A DNA stretch of 64,000 nt, taken from Macrotrachela quadricornifera. Its lineage: Eukaryota; Rotifera; Eurotatoria; Philodinida; Philodinidae. Numbering within the stretch: the first letter of the stretch is position 1; each line of letters begins with the position of its first letter. Where the stretch lies: contig JAJEKB010020868.1 in assembly GCA_022393335.1 (NCBI GenBank), positions 601,463 through 665,462 of the forward strand, given 5' to 3'. Under the pieces are notes generated by a model. That model worked only from the letters and a program-made list of their open reading frames with translations, was not told the origin of the DNA and did not search any database. Of this stretch, positions 46,690 to 58,313 are shown one piece after another. The position numbers were made by a program, and so were the translations under genes.

Positions 46690-48691
46690 CTGTCGATGTC
46701 ATAAGTCTCGCACCACTTTTTTGTTTTGGGTCGCATTTCACTGTAATATGAGCGTTTTTCAAAAATTTTTTTTCATTCGATAGAGCATCTCGAATACTAC
46801 AAATATATATATAATTGATATGTTCACGTCTTGAATATAAAAAAATCCGAAATAAACAAACTCCGAGACTACTGAAAAAGTTTCATAAAAAAAGACAAGT
46901 TGATATTCTTTTATGAAGACTGATGATGGTCTGAAGAAGAGGGGCAATCGCTGTATACATTTCGCCCTCTGGTGATACCACAATGATTGTAAAAATGTTT
47001 AATCTGTCTTTTTCTTGTTGCAAACCATTCGTCCTTTATTGTCGTAACTAAAGTTGCTTCAGTAAGAAAATGATGCTGTCTAAGCCGTTCTTTCCATTCG
47101 TGAAACAAAGCATTGTCCAATGGATTGATTCGTTTCGCTGCTTGAGAAGGTATAATTAATATTCGTATCGAGTTCGTACCTAAACCATTGTAAAATGCTT
47201 GTTTTATCTTCGAAATATTGTGAATATTTGACTTATCTAATACAAGATATTGTGGAAAAGAGTCGAGTGCATTTATTACAGGACACAAAATGTTTTCAAT
47301 GAAATTAATCAACATTTCGGTATTGATTCCTTTAACTCCTTTTGTTTTTCTATCTTTTGGTGAATATACGATTGGTGGAAGCACTTGATCACCAACAATG
47401 GCAGCAATCATGTCGAAACGGGCAGCATATGATAATGAATCAGTAATAACGACATATGGCATTTCTCCTGGAGCCACTAGAGTTCTTGTTGGCACTTCGT
47501 TAGTTTTGACATGAGTTTCATTGAGAAAAATAATTTTTTTTATTGGAAACTCATTGAAGCCTATGACGTAATGTTGCTATTTCATCACAAGCCAATTCAC
47601 TCACTAAATTTAAAATTGATAAAAAAGCTTGATGGAAACATCGAAATGGTGAAAGCCAACGATTGAATATGAGTGAGTGCATGTCTCCATACTCACACTC
47701 TTTATGGGAACGTTTAATGATTTTCTTCCACTTAGTGCCATTTTTGTTCCCATATCTTTGAATTGTTCTGAGAGAAAGATTAGTATTTGTCTTCTCACGA
47801 ACGAATTTAACAAGTTTTGTATAATCGATAGGACGTGAAAGCCGATTATGAGAACGAATAGCTATCGTAATGAATTTATTAATTTGTTTTTTATTTAATA
47901 TTGGTGGTCGTCCTGAACGATGATGATGTTGTAACGATGAAACCTTGCTGTTATATCGATCATACCACCGTTTTACCGTTGCATGACCACCTGGGATTTG
48001 GAAATGACTAGCAACATAACGGAAACTAAAATTCGGTCGATTTCGAAGATAAAAATCGATGACATGTTACTTAAATGAAGATTTATAATATCGAGATGAA
48101 TCGCTCATAGTCTGATATTTAATAATCGATCGATATAACCTCTTTTGATCGTATGTGATGATTTTTCGAAAAAACGACGGAAACAAAGCAAATAGATTAT
48201 CAATCATTCTTTGGTATTGAACAATAGCTGAGCTTATCGTTAATTTAAGTGAATAATATGGATAGGTGGCGCTATGATTTTAATAGAGGTGTTTGCATGA
48301 GGCAAATGCTACATAACTGATGATATGCACCAATACATCACATTGTCTCCCGTCTGAACAGTATATATGTACGATGGAGACATTTATGCATTTCTTCCAG
48401 AAATACATTTACAGACAGCGATTTCTGGATTCATTAAGTATATACTGTGAGATGAACTTTTATTTTAAGCAAAAATATCAACTTGTCTTTTTTTATGAAA
48501 TTTTGTCAGTAGTCTCGGAGTTTGTTTATTTCTGATTTTATTATATTCAAGACGTGAACATATCAATTATATACATATTTGTAGTGCTCGAGATGCTCTA
48601 TCGAACGAAAAAAAAATTTTTGAAAAATTCTCAGATTACAGTGAAATGCGACCTAAAACAAAGAGTAATGCTAGACTTATGACGTCGACAG
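46690..48691. mobile_element. 2.0-kb Tc1-type transposon with about 225-bp inverted repeats
   Basis: Ends CTGTCGATGTCATAAGTC and the inverse GACTTATGACGTCGACAG, flanked by TA (46688-46689 and 48692-48693). Inverted repeats reach about 46913 and start again at about 48466. It carries a damaged transposase on the minus strand and interrupts the reading frame of the neighbouring zinc-finger pseudogene. Confidence 0.88.
46911..48108 (-). pseudogene. Tc1-type (DDE_3) transposase, broken
   Basis: Starts at ATG 48108, hits a TAA after MSDSSRYYKSSFK, then continues in frame through helix-turn-helix sequence (VASHFQIPGGHATVKRWYD), RSGRPPILNKK and REKTNTNLSLRTIQRYG. Near 47575 a frameshift leads to IIFLNET, the first catalytic motif, normally FLDET, so Asp is Asn. 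The rest is intact (47495-46911): YLVLDKSNIHN gives the second Asp, INPLDNALFHEWK the third. A stop, a frameshift and a lost catalytic Asp make it dead. Confidence 0.82.
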
Positions 48692-49809
48692 TATTCGATG
48701 ACGTTGTGTAACAGAATCAATTGTCTTTAAATATTCAACAACTCGTTCTTTCATAATATTTGCCATTGATGCTCGAAGTTTCTCAAAAGGCCATCGGCTG
48801 TGTCTAAATATAAAAAAAACATGCTGTATACTGCATATAAAGACTACTGAAAAATTTTGTGTATACCTGTAAGTACCAGTAGCTGCTCCAGACAAATCTG
48901 ATAGATTTATTGTCTCAACAAATTTAAGGCCATCTAAATCACTTCGAATGAAAACTAGAGCAGCTCTACCAATATTCATTCCTGCTTTTTCAATTTCCTT
49001 CATAAAATCTTCAAATTCTCGCTCTTTTTTCTTGTTTTCAAATACACTACGTATGCAATTGATTTGTAAAATGAATTTTTCATTTTTTTTTTAAATTTTG
49101 AAAATCATTCTGATAAAGGCTCATTTCCTTTTTGTTCAGCCTATTGAAATATGTCAAATGAAAATTTAACGAAAGTTAATAAATGTTTTGGTGCTTGTTT
49201 TTTTTTTGAATTGAACAAGGAATACACGTGATTGTATCTAAATGATCATTTATTTCTAAACCTTTTAGCATAAAGAGGTCATCTGAAAATTTGATACACT
49301 CTAATGTTTGTTCACAATTATCTGCTTGTGTAGACAATGATGATGATTCATCGGTACTTTTTTCTTATGTTAATATTTTCAATGGCCTCAAATATCTTTG
49401 AAAGTTGTTTTGCTAACAGTACTAATTGATCTTATGTAGAATTCGGTAATTTGAAATTTTTTGTTGGACTTGATGATATACTTAGGACGGATGGCGCACC
49501 CAAAACTAAGATTGAAGGTGAAATGATAGTATTAATGGTTGACACTGTTGAGGTTGTTGTGCACGGAGACGATGTAATCACATTTGCCTATTCTTTTTCT
49601 TCGTTCTAATCACCATTATCATCATTTGTTGTTCTTCTCGATTTTTCAGTTACATCTGTTTTAATATAATATTTGCCCAAATTATTCTCGCATAGCTTTA
49701 ATTTATATTTTTCCTTAGGATGTTTATTCTTCCAGTGTTCTCTTGATTTATCTTTTCGTCCTACTCATTCGCAATAAAAACACAATACTTGTTCTTTGCT
49801 TGGATACAT

Positions 49810-50969
49810 TTATGTGAGGTGTCGAACCTAGTTGATATATTTCTGAATATATTGCCTTTAATTCGCAACAATCTAATGACAATATATACGACTATAATTA
49901 GAGGGAAAAATCCATATTATACTAAATTCCATAGATGATAATAAAAGGAGAAAACACACAAAACAACTTGGAAATTCCCAGTTGCGATAATGGAAAGTTA
50001 AAGAAAAGAAAAATTTCATTACACATATTGCATAACAGAAAGAAAAAAATTTAAGGAGCATCACTAATAAAATAGAAAGAGGATCGAATGTGCATACGTA
50101 TGATAATGTAAAATTTTCCTAAGAGGGAAAATTAGTTTTTCAAAAAATTTCCGCAACCGGTTGGTTGCGCACACGAGTAGATTCTGCATTACTGAGAAGA
50201 ACAGCCATGTGATGAATGTCATAATACAAGCAAAACAATATTTTGTTTTTTCTTTCTCTTGCATTTATTTGCCAAGTACGATGGAGTGATCGATGCCATA
50301 ATCACATCATTTTTTTCTTCTTTTTGTTTACTTGGGTTTTTTACCACCACAGAAGTTGTATATATTGATCTTTGAAATAACTAGTAAGAAGACAAAAATA
50401 CAGTTCTACACAACAGATTCTAATAACATCAAACTACGTTTGTTTATCTTTCAGGTTTTTTTCGTGATTCAAGCATATATTCACCATAAAACTTTCACAA
50501 TGATTGGGTTTTTTTGCAGTATCCATTTTTTCCCACTTCTTCAAATCAGCAATACATCATTCTTATAATCATTCGAATTCTGGTATACAAGATCGAACAT
50601 ATAAAAGAAAAAGAAGAAGCTTAATTGGATGAAAACTTCGTTTGTAGTTTGCTTCTTTCTCTTTCAGATATACTTTGATTTACAACGCTGCGACTATTTT
50701 CATCACAATTCTTTTATTTACCGACCATTATTTGTTTCAACTCGAAGACTTTGTGCTTAGTGTAAGTAATCATTGTAGGAGATTCGATGCTTAACACAAT
50801 ACTTTAAGAGAGCGATCGTAACTGCAAAAGCATCGTTTTCAAGTTTCATTCTACTCGACTTTAGAATGTAGGCATCTTCTCAAATCGAAAAATAGAGCAC
50901 AAAATCTTGTGACTCGATGAAAACTTACCAGAGTTCTTCAAAAAATCGTCGTTTCCTACAAACTTGGAT
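49810..50969. other. AT-rich intergenic DNA
   Basis: Short hydrophobic frames (49873-50064, 50064-50264, 50332-50568) look like products of T-rich composition. Nothing recognised. Confidence 0.5.
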
Positions 50970-52586
50970 ATCTGTAATTTATGCAATCACTACAACCACC
51001 CAACGTTTTGATATATCATTAAAGTGGCTCTCACAGCCACCCACAGCCTGGTGAGTTATGTTCACAACCACCCACAATCATCCACTTTGAAAAGGACTTA
51101 GAGGAAACAGACCGTCCACAAAGACTGAAAACTAACTCCCTTCATCACAACCATCCAGGATTTCTCTTATAGTCTTCGCAAACCTCTAAACTTATTTCCA
51201 CAACCACCCAAAGAATTCTATAAATTATATTTTGATACGAATATTTACTGTCCGTATATGGCTTTTTATTTGGATCATCACTCTTCAAACATGTAAGATC
51301 TAACCAATATACCAATATATACTAATAAACATTTAAAAGACCTATAATAACTAATGGATAGCGTCCACATTGTCCTTACAACCACCTACAGAACTGTGTA
51401 ATCTACTAATTAGTATATGATTGAATTAGTTTCATAAGGACATTAATCTTAAGAACATTTCATTGTATAATTGAAAAGTTCATCAAGTTGCTATCTGTCA
51501 TAAAAAGAGGGCCGTAGTATATTTACAATAATTCAAGGACGGAAAGAGCCAGAGACCTGCAATTTTCACCATTACACTTAGAACAGTATTGGACATGGAA
51601 AAATGTCAAACCTTGGCTAATACACTCAGGAGCGGTTAGAAATACATCGCGATAGGGATAATTCATCATGCTAGTTTCAATAATGATATCAGCTTTCAAT
51701 TACAACCAACTCATAGTATCATATGTAGGAGTACCATTCCTCATATGCAAAAATGGTAGACTGCATTGAACATTCAAGCTTAATTAGAATAGAAAATTGA
51801 TAACATCATTAAGATCAGCATGATGAATTATCCTTATCGCGAGATATTTCGAGTCGCTCCTACATGTATTAGCCGAAAACGAGAAGTCTTAGGGAGGCCC
51901 ACATATCTCTATAATCATAAGTGATAGAGAGGTCAGCCTTGTGCAAATTGGAAGAGCACACTTAGCTCTACCAAATATACAAACAAAATCATGAAATTAA
52001 GTAAAAAATATGTTCAGAAATTGTGTTCCTTTTAATGTCATCAACAAACGATCTGATTGGTCAGTCGCTGGACCAATGAAATTTTACATGGTTCTATGCC
52101 CAATACTGTTCCAAGTCTAATGGTGAAAATTGCAGGACTCTAGGTCTTTTCGTTCTTGAATTACTGCAAAAATACTACGGGAATCGTTTTTTGACAGACA
52201 GCAACTCGATGAATTTTTCAATTATATAATGAAATGTTCTTAAGATTAATGTCCTTGTGAAACTAATTCAATCATATACTAATTAGCAGATTACATAGTT
52301 CTGTAGGTGGTTGTAAGGACAATGTAGACGCTATCCATTCGTTATTATGGGTCTTTTAAATGTTTATTAGTATATATTGGTTAGACCTTACATGTTTGAA
52401 GAGTGATTATCCAAATAAAAACCCATATACAGATAGTACATATTCGTATCAAAATAAAACTTATAGAATTCTCTGGGTGGTTGTGGAAATAAGTTCAGGG
52501 GTTCGCGAAGACTATAAGAGAAATCCTGAATGGTTGTGTTGAAGGAAGTTAGTTTTCAGTCTTTGTGGACGGTCTATTTTCTCTAA

Positions 52587-54296
52587 CGAGGAAAGTTTCC
52601 CAAGTGTCACTCTGTTTCGAATCGGGTATTCGTCATTTTGTAGAGCTCAGTGAGTACAATAAAGACGTATAAAGGATTTCTTCTCATGGTGAACTTTTCA
52701 GGATAATAGGGTTCCATCCCTTCTGAAAAATCATCATAAGACTCTTAACTGAAGGCTTGGCTTTTAATATTGTAATGACAAAATATGATGTTATTCGAGC
52801 CATTTTAGAGTTATCAAGGATGCTCTTTTATATGACTCGAATAACAATTTGTTTCGTTTTTACATTAGCAGAGTTAATTTTTTTCATAGCTCACAGATAG
52901 GGGTAGTACTTTCACTTTCTTTTACTTTCTAAAAGGAAAGGAAAAGAAAGTAAAAACTTTCCTTTCCTAAAAGAAAGGAAAGTTGAAAGAAAGTTTACTT
53001 TCCTTTCTAAAAAAGAAAGGAAAGGAAAGTGAAACCTTTCAATCTGCAAGTTTTATATAATGAGAGTACCTATGGATCCTCGTGCCTTATATTATAGTGG
53101 TACCCTTCGGTCCTCATCTACTATACTATAGGACTAACCTTGGATCCTCAACTTAGGAATGGCATCATATATGTACTTTACTAGTAACTCAGTACCTTTC
53201 GTAAATCTCTGGTCGTTGCGTCTGCTTTTATATTAACCGAAAAACGGGCCAATCAGCTTGCAGGAAATTGAAACACCCTTATTTCATGGATAACTGTGGA
53301 AGATTCTATGAGGACTTTTGAAGAGCACCCTTGATAACCTCAAGTTGGCTCGAATAACCCTATGTTCCGTCTTTATCTTCATGGGGAAAAATCGCCTCGA
53401 AATTTGATTGGCTGAAACTCTTTTATAACAGCCAATCAGATTTCGAGGCGGTTTTTCCCCATGAAGATAAAGACGGAACATAGGGTTATTCGGGCCAATT
53501 TGAGGTTATCAAGGGTGCTCTTCAAAAGTCCTCATAGAATCTTCCACAGTTATCCATGAAATAAGGGTGTTTCAATTTCCTGCAAGCTGATTGGCCCGTT
53601 TTTCGGTTAATATAAAAGCAGACGCAACGACCAGAGATTTACGATAGGTACTGAGTTACTAGTAAAGTACATATATGATGCCATTCCTAAGTTGAGGATC
53701 CAAGGTTAGCTCTATAGTATAGTAGATGAGGACCGAAGGGTACCACTATAGTATAAGGCATGAGGATCCATAGGTACTCTCATTATATAAAACTTGCAGA
53801 TTGAAAGGTTTCACTTTCCTTTCCTTTCTTTTTTAGAAAGGAAAGTAAACTTTCTTTCAACTTTCCTTTCTTTTAGGAAAGGAAAGTTTTTACTTTCCTT
53901 TCTTTAGAGAAAGGAAAGTTTTTACTTTCCTTTTTTTAGGAAAGGAAAGGAAAGGGCCACTCCTACTCACAGAACACAATGTTTCTAGCAAATAGCAAAA
54001 AAATTCGCCTTACTATTATAATGACAAAACATAGTGTTGTTCGGACCATATTGAAGAGCATCCTTGATAACTCTAAAATGGCTCGAACAACATCATGTTT
54101 TGTCATTACAATATTAAAAGTCAAGCCTTCAGTTAAGAGTCTTATGATGATTTTTCAGAAGGGATGGAACCCTATTATCCTGAAAAGTTCACCATGGGGA
54201 GGAATCCTTTATATGCCTTTATTGTACTCACTGAGCTCTACAAATTGACAAATACCCGATTTAAAACGGAGAGTGACACTTGGGGACCTTCACACG
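52587..54296. mobile_element. Foldback palindrome B, inserted in palindrome A
   Basis: Left end CGAGGAAAGTTTCCCAAGTG; right end the inverse of CGTGTGAAGGTCCCCAAGTG, both followed by TCACTCT. Arms match over about 300 bp on each side and carry the shared core GAGCATCC..GATAACTCTAAAATGG. Flanks are TAA and TTA, so the target duplication is unclear. Its middle is replaced by a hAT-type foldback (52898-53965). Confidence 0.78.
52898..53965. mobile_element. hAT-type foldback with 8-bp target duplication
   Basis: Ends TAGGGGTAGTACTTTC and the inverse of TAGGAGTGGCCCTTTCC, flanked by CTCACAGA on both sides (52890-52897 and 53966-53973), as expected for hAT. Next to each end is a TTTCCTTTC/GAAAGGAAAG simple repeat, then three to four 34-bp minisatellite units (GGATCCTC, GGTACC words), then a near-perfect palindrome centred near 53424. 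Homologous in layout and core to 60152-61780. No transposase gene. Confidence 0.87.
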
Positions 54297-54426
54297 TTAG
54301 TCCTTTTCAAATGGGTGATTGTAGGTGGCTATGAACATAACTCATAAGGCTGTGGATGGCTGTGAGAGTCATTTTAATGATATATCAAAAAGTTGGGTGG
54401 TTGTCGTGATTGCATAAATTACAGAT

Positions 54427-55884
54427 GCCCCGTTAAGTTGTAACCTAAAAATTCCTTGCTTACGAAACTGACATATTGCAATTTTAACAGTATTTTGATT
54501 CAAACCGTAAGCCAGATCCCACTGTTCTATCTGAAACTATAATTATAGACTGCGTACGTATGAGCAAATGTGCTCAAATTTTTGGAACTATAGCTTGTAC
54601 AGAAAATGTAGATTCATATCATTCGATGCCTAAGGACTAACAGCTGTGGAAAATTACCAGGGTACGATAGATTGAGGGGATATTTTTGGCATAAATAGAT
54701 CACTATCAGAGCTACCTATTGTACTAAAAATATTACCTTTACTTCAGTGAATCGAAAAGTGCCCGGATTTCCTTCATATATCACACACTGTCGTCAAAAA
54801 TATTAAGAAAAAAATCCTTGGTATTTACACGATATCTCAACATCAGTAAACGAGTAGGAGCCGAAATTTCGCATGTGACCAGAACTCACCAAGCTCTTGC
54901 TTTGGTACCAGTTTTAAATCAGACAGTTCTTACTTAGATAGTTTTTGCCTACGGGTAGAGCTTTTTAAACATTAAAATGATGATTCAATATACGAACAAA
55001 AACGAGACAAAAATTTTTAAAATTTAGTGCTGTTTGTTTAGTATTTTGATCAGTAAAATATAAAAAGAAAAGCATTTGGACCGATAATCGTTTCTTATGA
55101 GTTTGATAGAGTGATAAAAACTTCATAAGATGAACCTAAGAAAGCGACCCAAAAATATGCGCGAAGTCTGCTAATTTAGTCCAAAAGATAAAAGAAGGTC
55201 ACTCTTATATAACACCTTTTTATAAAATTTTCGAAACTTGTTCATCAAAGGACAATACCACTGAGAGTTCTTTCAAGTTCACGATTAGGCGATATTAAAC
55301 ATCTAGAATTAATCTATCCTGCTACTTCAGCAGCTAATCCGATAAGATATTATACGTAAAGATTATTTCATTTATATTCCCTATAGATCTGCTGTAATCA
55401 ATATTCATTACGATATAATACCGTTTAGGCTAAATATTCAAATCGCATATGACGTTATTTTTGTCTTTATTGAGTACGTGTCAAAATGTAAGAGAGAAGC
55501 AATGTTTCTAATAACAAGTGTACACAGCAGATGCAAAATGTCCAGAATATCTGCTGCTCCCAAAATACATGCTGCTGCACACTTTCTCCAAAAAGCAGAG
55601 TGTACACTATACACTTTCCTTGTAATATATAGAAAACTATTTTCAATTTTGAAAAATATCTTTTAACTATACATAGGTCGTGATCTATCAGATAAAAATT
55701 GTATGTATGTTTAGTCAGACAATATAAACATTATTTTATTGGGTGATGGAAAAGTTCTCTATTAATTTTATATTTCAATTTCATGCTGTGCCTAAGTATC
55801 TCAGACGCTTGACTTTTTTGTTATTAGAAAGAGCATAGTCAAAAGTAAGTATGTACATAAATTTTTTCTCATCTCATATTGGCT
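54427..55884. other. Intergenic, weakly repetitive
   Basis: No gene recognised. About 55500-55640 has words (GTGTACAC, GCTGCTGCAC) that may pair loosely with 57350-57450, so the palindrome at 55885-57170 could extend further. Confidence 0.4.
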
Positions 55885-57170
55885 TTTAATTTCAAACAAA
55901 AACTAAGATAAAACAGAAACGCTCCGAATACCTGTTTCAATTTCAGAACGAATGTCTTGGTATTTTTGACATTACTTTTTTGTATTTCAATTTTTTGAAT
56001 TAAGTTTCTTTTTCTGGAAGACGCTCTATGAAATTCTCTCTAAGATGTTATATTCATCTGAGAAAAAGAGGAACACTTCACAAATAGAATATTTTAGATT
56101 TTTTTAATGAGGTTATCATTTCTCTAAGCAGAACGATTTTTTTAAGCTTTGTTGACAATTTATCCAATATATTAGACCATCGTGGTTTTAGAGCATGTTA
56201 GACTTCCTTATTTTCGACTTCATTATCATAGCATACAGATTATCAATAAATCTCAAAAACATTCATTCTGGCTAGAAAAGTGATAACTTCAAACAAAATC
56301 CAAAAAATGCTATTTCTGAAAGTGCTCATCATTCTCTCAGATGAATATAACATCCTTTTTCAATCGATAAAAAGTATTTTAGTTTCAATAATCATGTCAT
56401 CTTATAGACAATTTCATAGAGCATCTTCCGAAAAAGAAAAACTTTAATTTAGAAATTTGAAACGTAAAAAAGTAATGTCAAAAATATTAGGTTGGCCAAA
56501 AAGTTCTGCAACACTTGTGAAAAAGTTGATTTTTATGCGCATTTTTGTTAATTTTTGTGTTTTATGCACAATTTTTGTTGTTTTTGTGTTTATCGTATTC
56601 CGGGTTCATCTTTATCCTCAAAGTTCCAGATGACATTGGACAAAATCGAGCTTCGAGTCTTGATACGCTATTGTTGGAAGCGGCGACTTTCGACCAGAGA
56701 TGCTGCGAAAGAGATTTGTGATGCTGAAGGCGAAGGATGCGTGTTCATTACACAACTGTTTCCCGATGGTACAAACGATTCGATTTCGGTGACCTTAATC
56801 ACGGCCTCTTTCGATCAATGAAGCGTTTTTTTGTGTGGTCGCCGATTCGAGTCATTTGATCAAGTTGAGCAAGCGTCCCAGCAGTTCTTCGATTCGAAAC
56901 TGGCAGAATGATACTTCAATTAAATCGGGATGCTTTCAGGACGGTGGTAAAAGATTGTTGAAAACGATGGCCTTTATTTTGAAGAGTAGTTGTTATTGTT
57001 TTTAAACAAATTTGCCCATAAAAATCAACTTTTTCGCAAGTGTTGCAGAACTTTTTGGCCAACCTAGTAGTAAGACATTCGTTGTTTCTTCCAAGCATTT
57101 ATTCCAAAATTGAAGCAGATAGTCGTAGTGTTTCTCTTTCATCTTACTTTTTTTGGCTCCAAGTTAAAAG
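55885..57170. mobile_element. Degenerate palindrome D holding a deleted mariner
   Basis: The left arm near 55885-56065 (for example GACATTACTTTTTTGTATTTC and AGATGTTATATTCATCTGAG) pairs with 56335-56489, and beyond the mariner with 57067-57170 (AAGACATTCGTT in inverse of AACGAATGTCTT). Moderate identity; old. Confidence 0.65.
56490..57064. mobile_element. Internally deleted mariner
   Basis: Ends GGTTGGCCAAAAAGTTCTGC and its inverse, flanked by TA (56488-56489 and 57065-57066); inverted repeats are about 45 bp (through GTGAAAAAGTTGATTTTTAT). The plus strand keeps the N-terminal mariner helix-turn-helix (DKIELRVLIRYCWKRRLSTR, then after a frameshift HYTTVSRWYKRFDFGDL) and, directly after, C-terminal-like remnants; the catalytic core is gone. 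575 bp against about 1.3 kb for a full mariner. Confidence 0.87.
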
Positions 57171-58313
57171 TAAATATTAAATAAAAAAATATATGTGTAT
57201 ACACTTTCTAATAACGCAAAACAATAGTGTATAGGATACTTATACGCAATATGACACTAGAAAATAAAATTAATGCAAAATTTTCATACCATTCGTTGTT
57301 TCATTTTTTTACATTCTATGAAACTTCATTTTTGTGCACTTTGGCGCATTTTGCCTTCAGAAACAAAATGTACATATACACTGTGCCCATATAAAACAAA
57401 GTGTACTGTACATCTTGTTTTAGGTTTCTATTAGAGACACTGGAGAGAAGCATTGTATTGTTTTTTTCTTCTGGTACAAAGAGGTATTGTATGATTATCT
57501 AATAGTAGATTCTTTATCCTTTTCTACAACGCTGTATCATACACGGTTGGATCTATTTCTTTTTGGTCATATTTTTATAAAAAAGAATTTGACGTATTGA
57601 AATCTCATTAGAAAATCAATGTTTTTTTCAAGAAAGAATGAATCTGCGGCGATGCCCCTATAAGATTTCATGACCTGCGGTATGAACTTTTCTCGAATAC
57701 GGCTTTCATTGATGCCCGAATGTATATGGAGATTAGGGTACTACGAAGTGATCTACTATAGATTAGACTTTATATTTTTGACTTTTTTGAGCTTGCTGAA
57801 GTGAGCACAGTTCGATCATTTTTCTCTCGACATGAATCATATACCATCGAAGACAATAGTCTTAAAATCAGTGAACAACACAATAGCGAGATAGTTAGTT
57901 ATAAATTTAGGGCTTCATTTAGTAGATGTAAGGCCGAATGTCAAGAAAAATGATATAGTAGAAATTGACTTGACTATAGAAATGTCAAAACAACGGTTAT
58001 TATCATTTGAAAACAAAACTTTATTACGCACAGTAGAATCATCTTGATTCCCATGCAAAAAGGGCTAATAAAGGTACATTATCCTTCTTCAAAAATTGAA
58101 CATATATTACCGTTTAGCTTTTAGAACATTAATGAAAGACATATAAGTGGAGAAAAAAATTCTTACTGATTAAATAGATTCTTCGAGAACCACTTGATTC
58201 CTGGAATCTACATTATTGATAATTTTTTTTCTTACTCTTTTAAACGTTCGTTGGAGTAGAATTATCATATTTATATGGAACAAAAGTCAATTGAGTTTTA
58301 TTTTCAGATTTAA
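57171..58313. other. Upstream region of the RING gene
   Basis: AT-rich, no feature recognised; the promoter of the downstream gene is presumably here. Near 58305 a TTTTCAG stands just before the ATG, so a non-coding first exon with splicing close to the start is possible. Confidence 0.45.

Larger units (their letters stand above)
46618..49809 (-). pseudogene. Unrecognised zinc-finger gene, decayed and split by a transposon
   Basis: Minus strand. From ATG at 49809 it reads VLCFYCE*VGRKDKSREHWK then NKHP, a C-x2-C..H-x4-H (BED-like) finger with TGA where Trp is expected. More broken pieces follow (LAKQLSKIFEAIENI near 49400). Around 49040-48868 the frame is clean (KEIEKAGMNIGRAALVFIRS, NLSDLSGAATGTYR); a GTATAC..TTTAG intron (about 48866-48808) joins to HSRWPFEKLRASMANIMKE and ends at TQRHRI, where the 46690-48691 element sits. 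Beyond it the frame continues (DHIEDRTLYKSVVC) to TGA near 46618. I do not recognise the family; it may itself derive from a transposase. Confidence 0.6.
50970..54426. mobile_element. Foldback palindrome A, split by palindrome B
   Basis: Left end ATCTGTAATTTATGCAATCA and its inverse at 54407-54426. The left arm (50970-51848) pairs with 51848-52586 and then, after a jump over 52587-54296, with 54297-54426. The motif ACAACCACCCA (or one to two changes) recurs at about 50992, 51033, 51064, 51147, 51200 and 51379, with mirror copies near 52306, 52476, 52529, 54320, 54350 and 54395. Spaced subterminal repeats like this are often transposase-binding sites. No coding. Confidence 0.82.

Noticed and set aside
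53979..54248. 89-codon plus-strand frame in palindrome B
   Set aside because: It lies in arm sequence that also exists inverted on the other side; arm similarity explains it.
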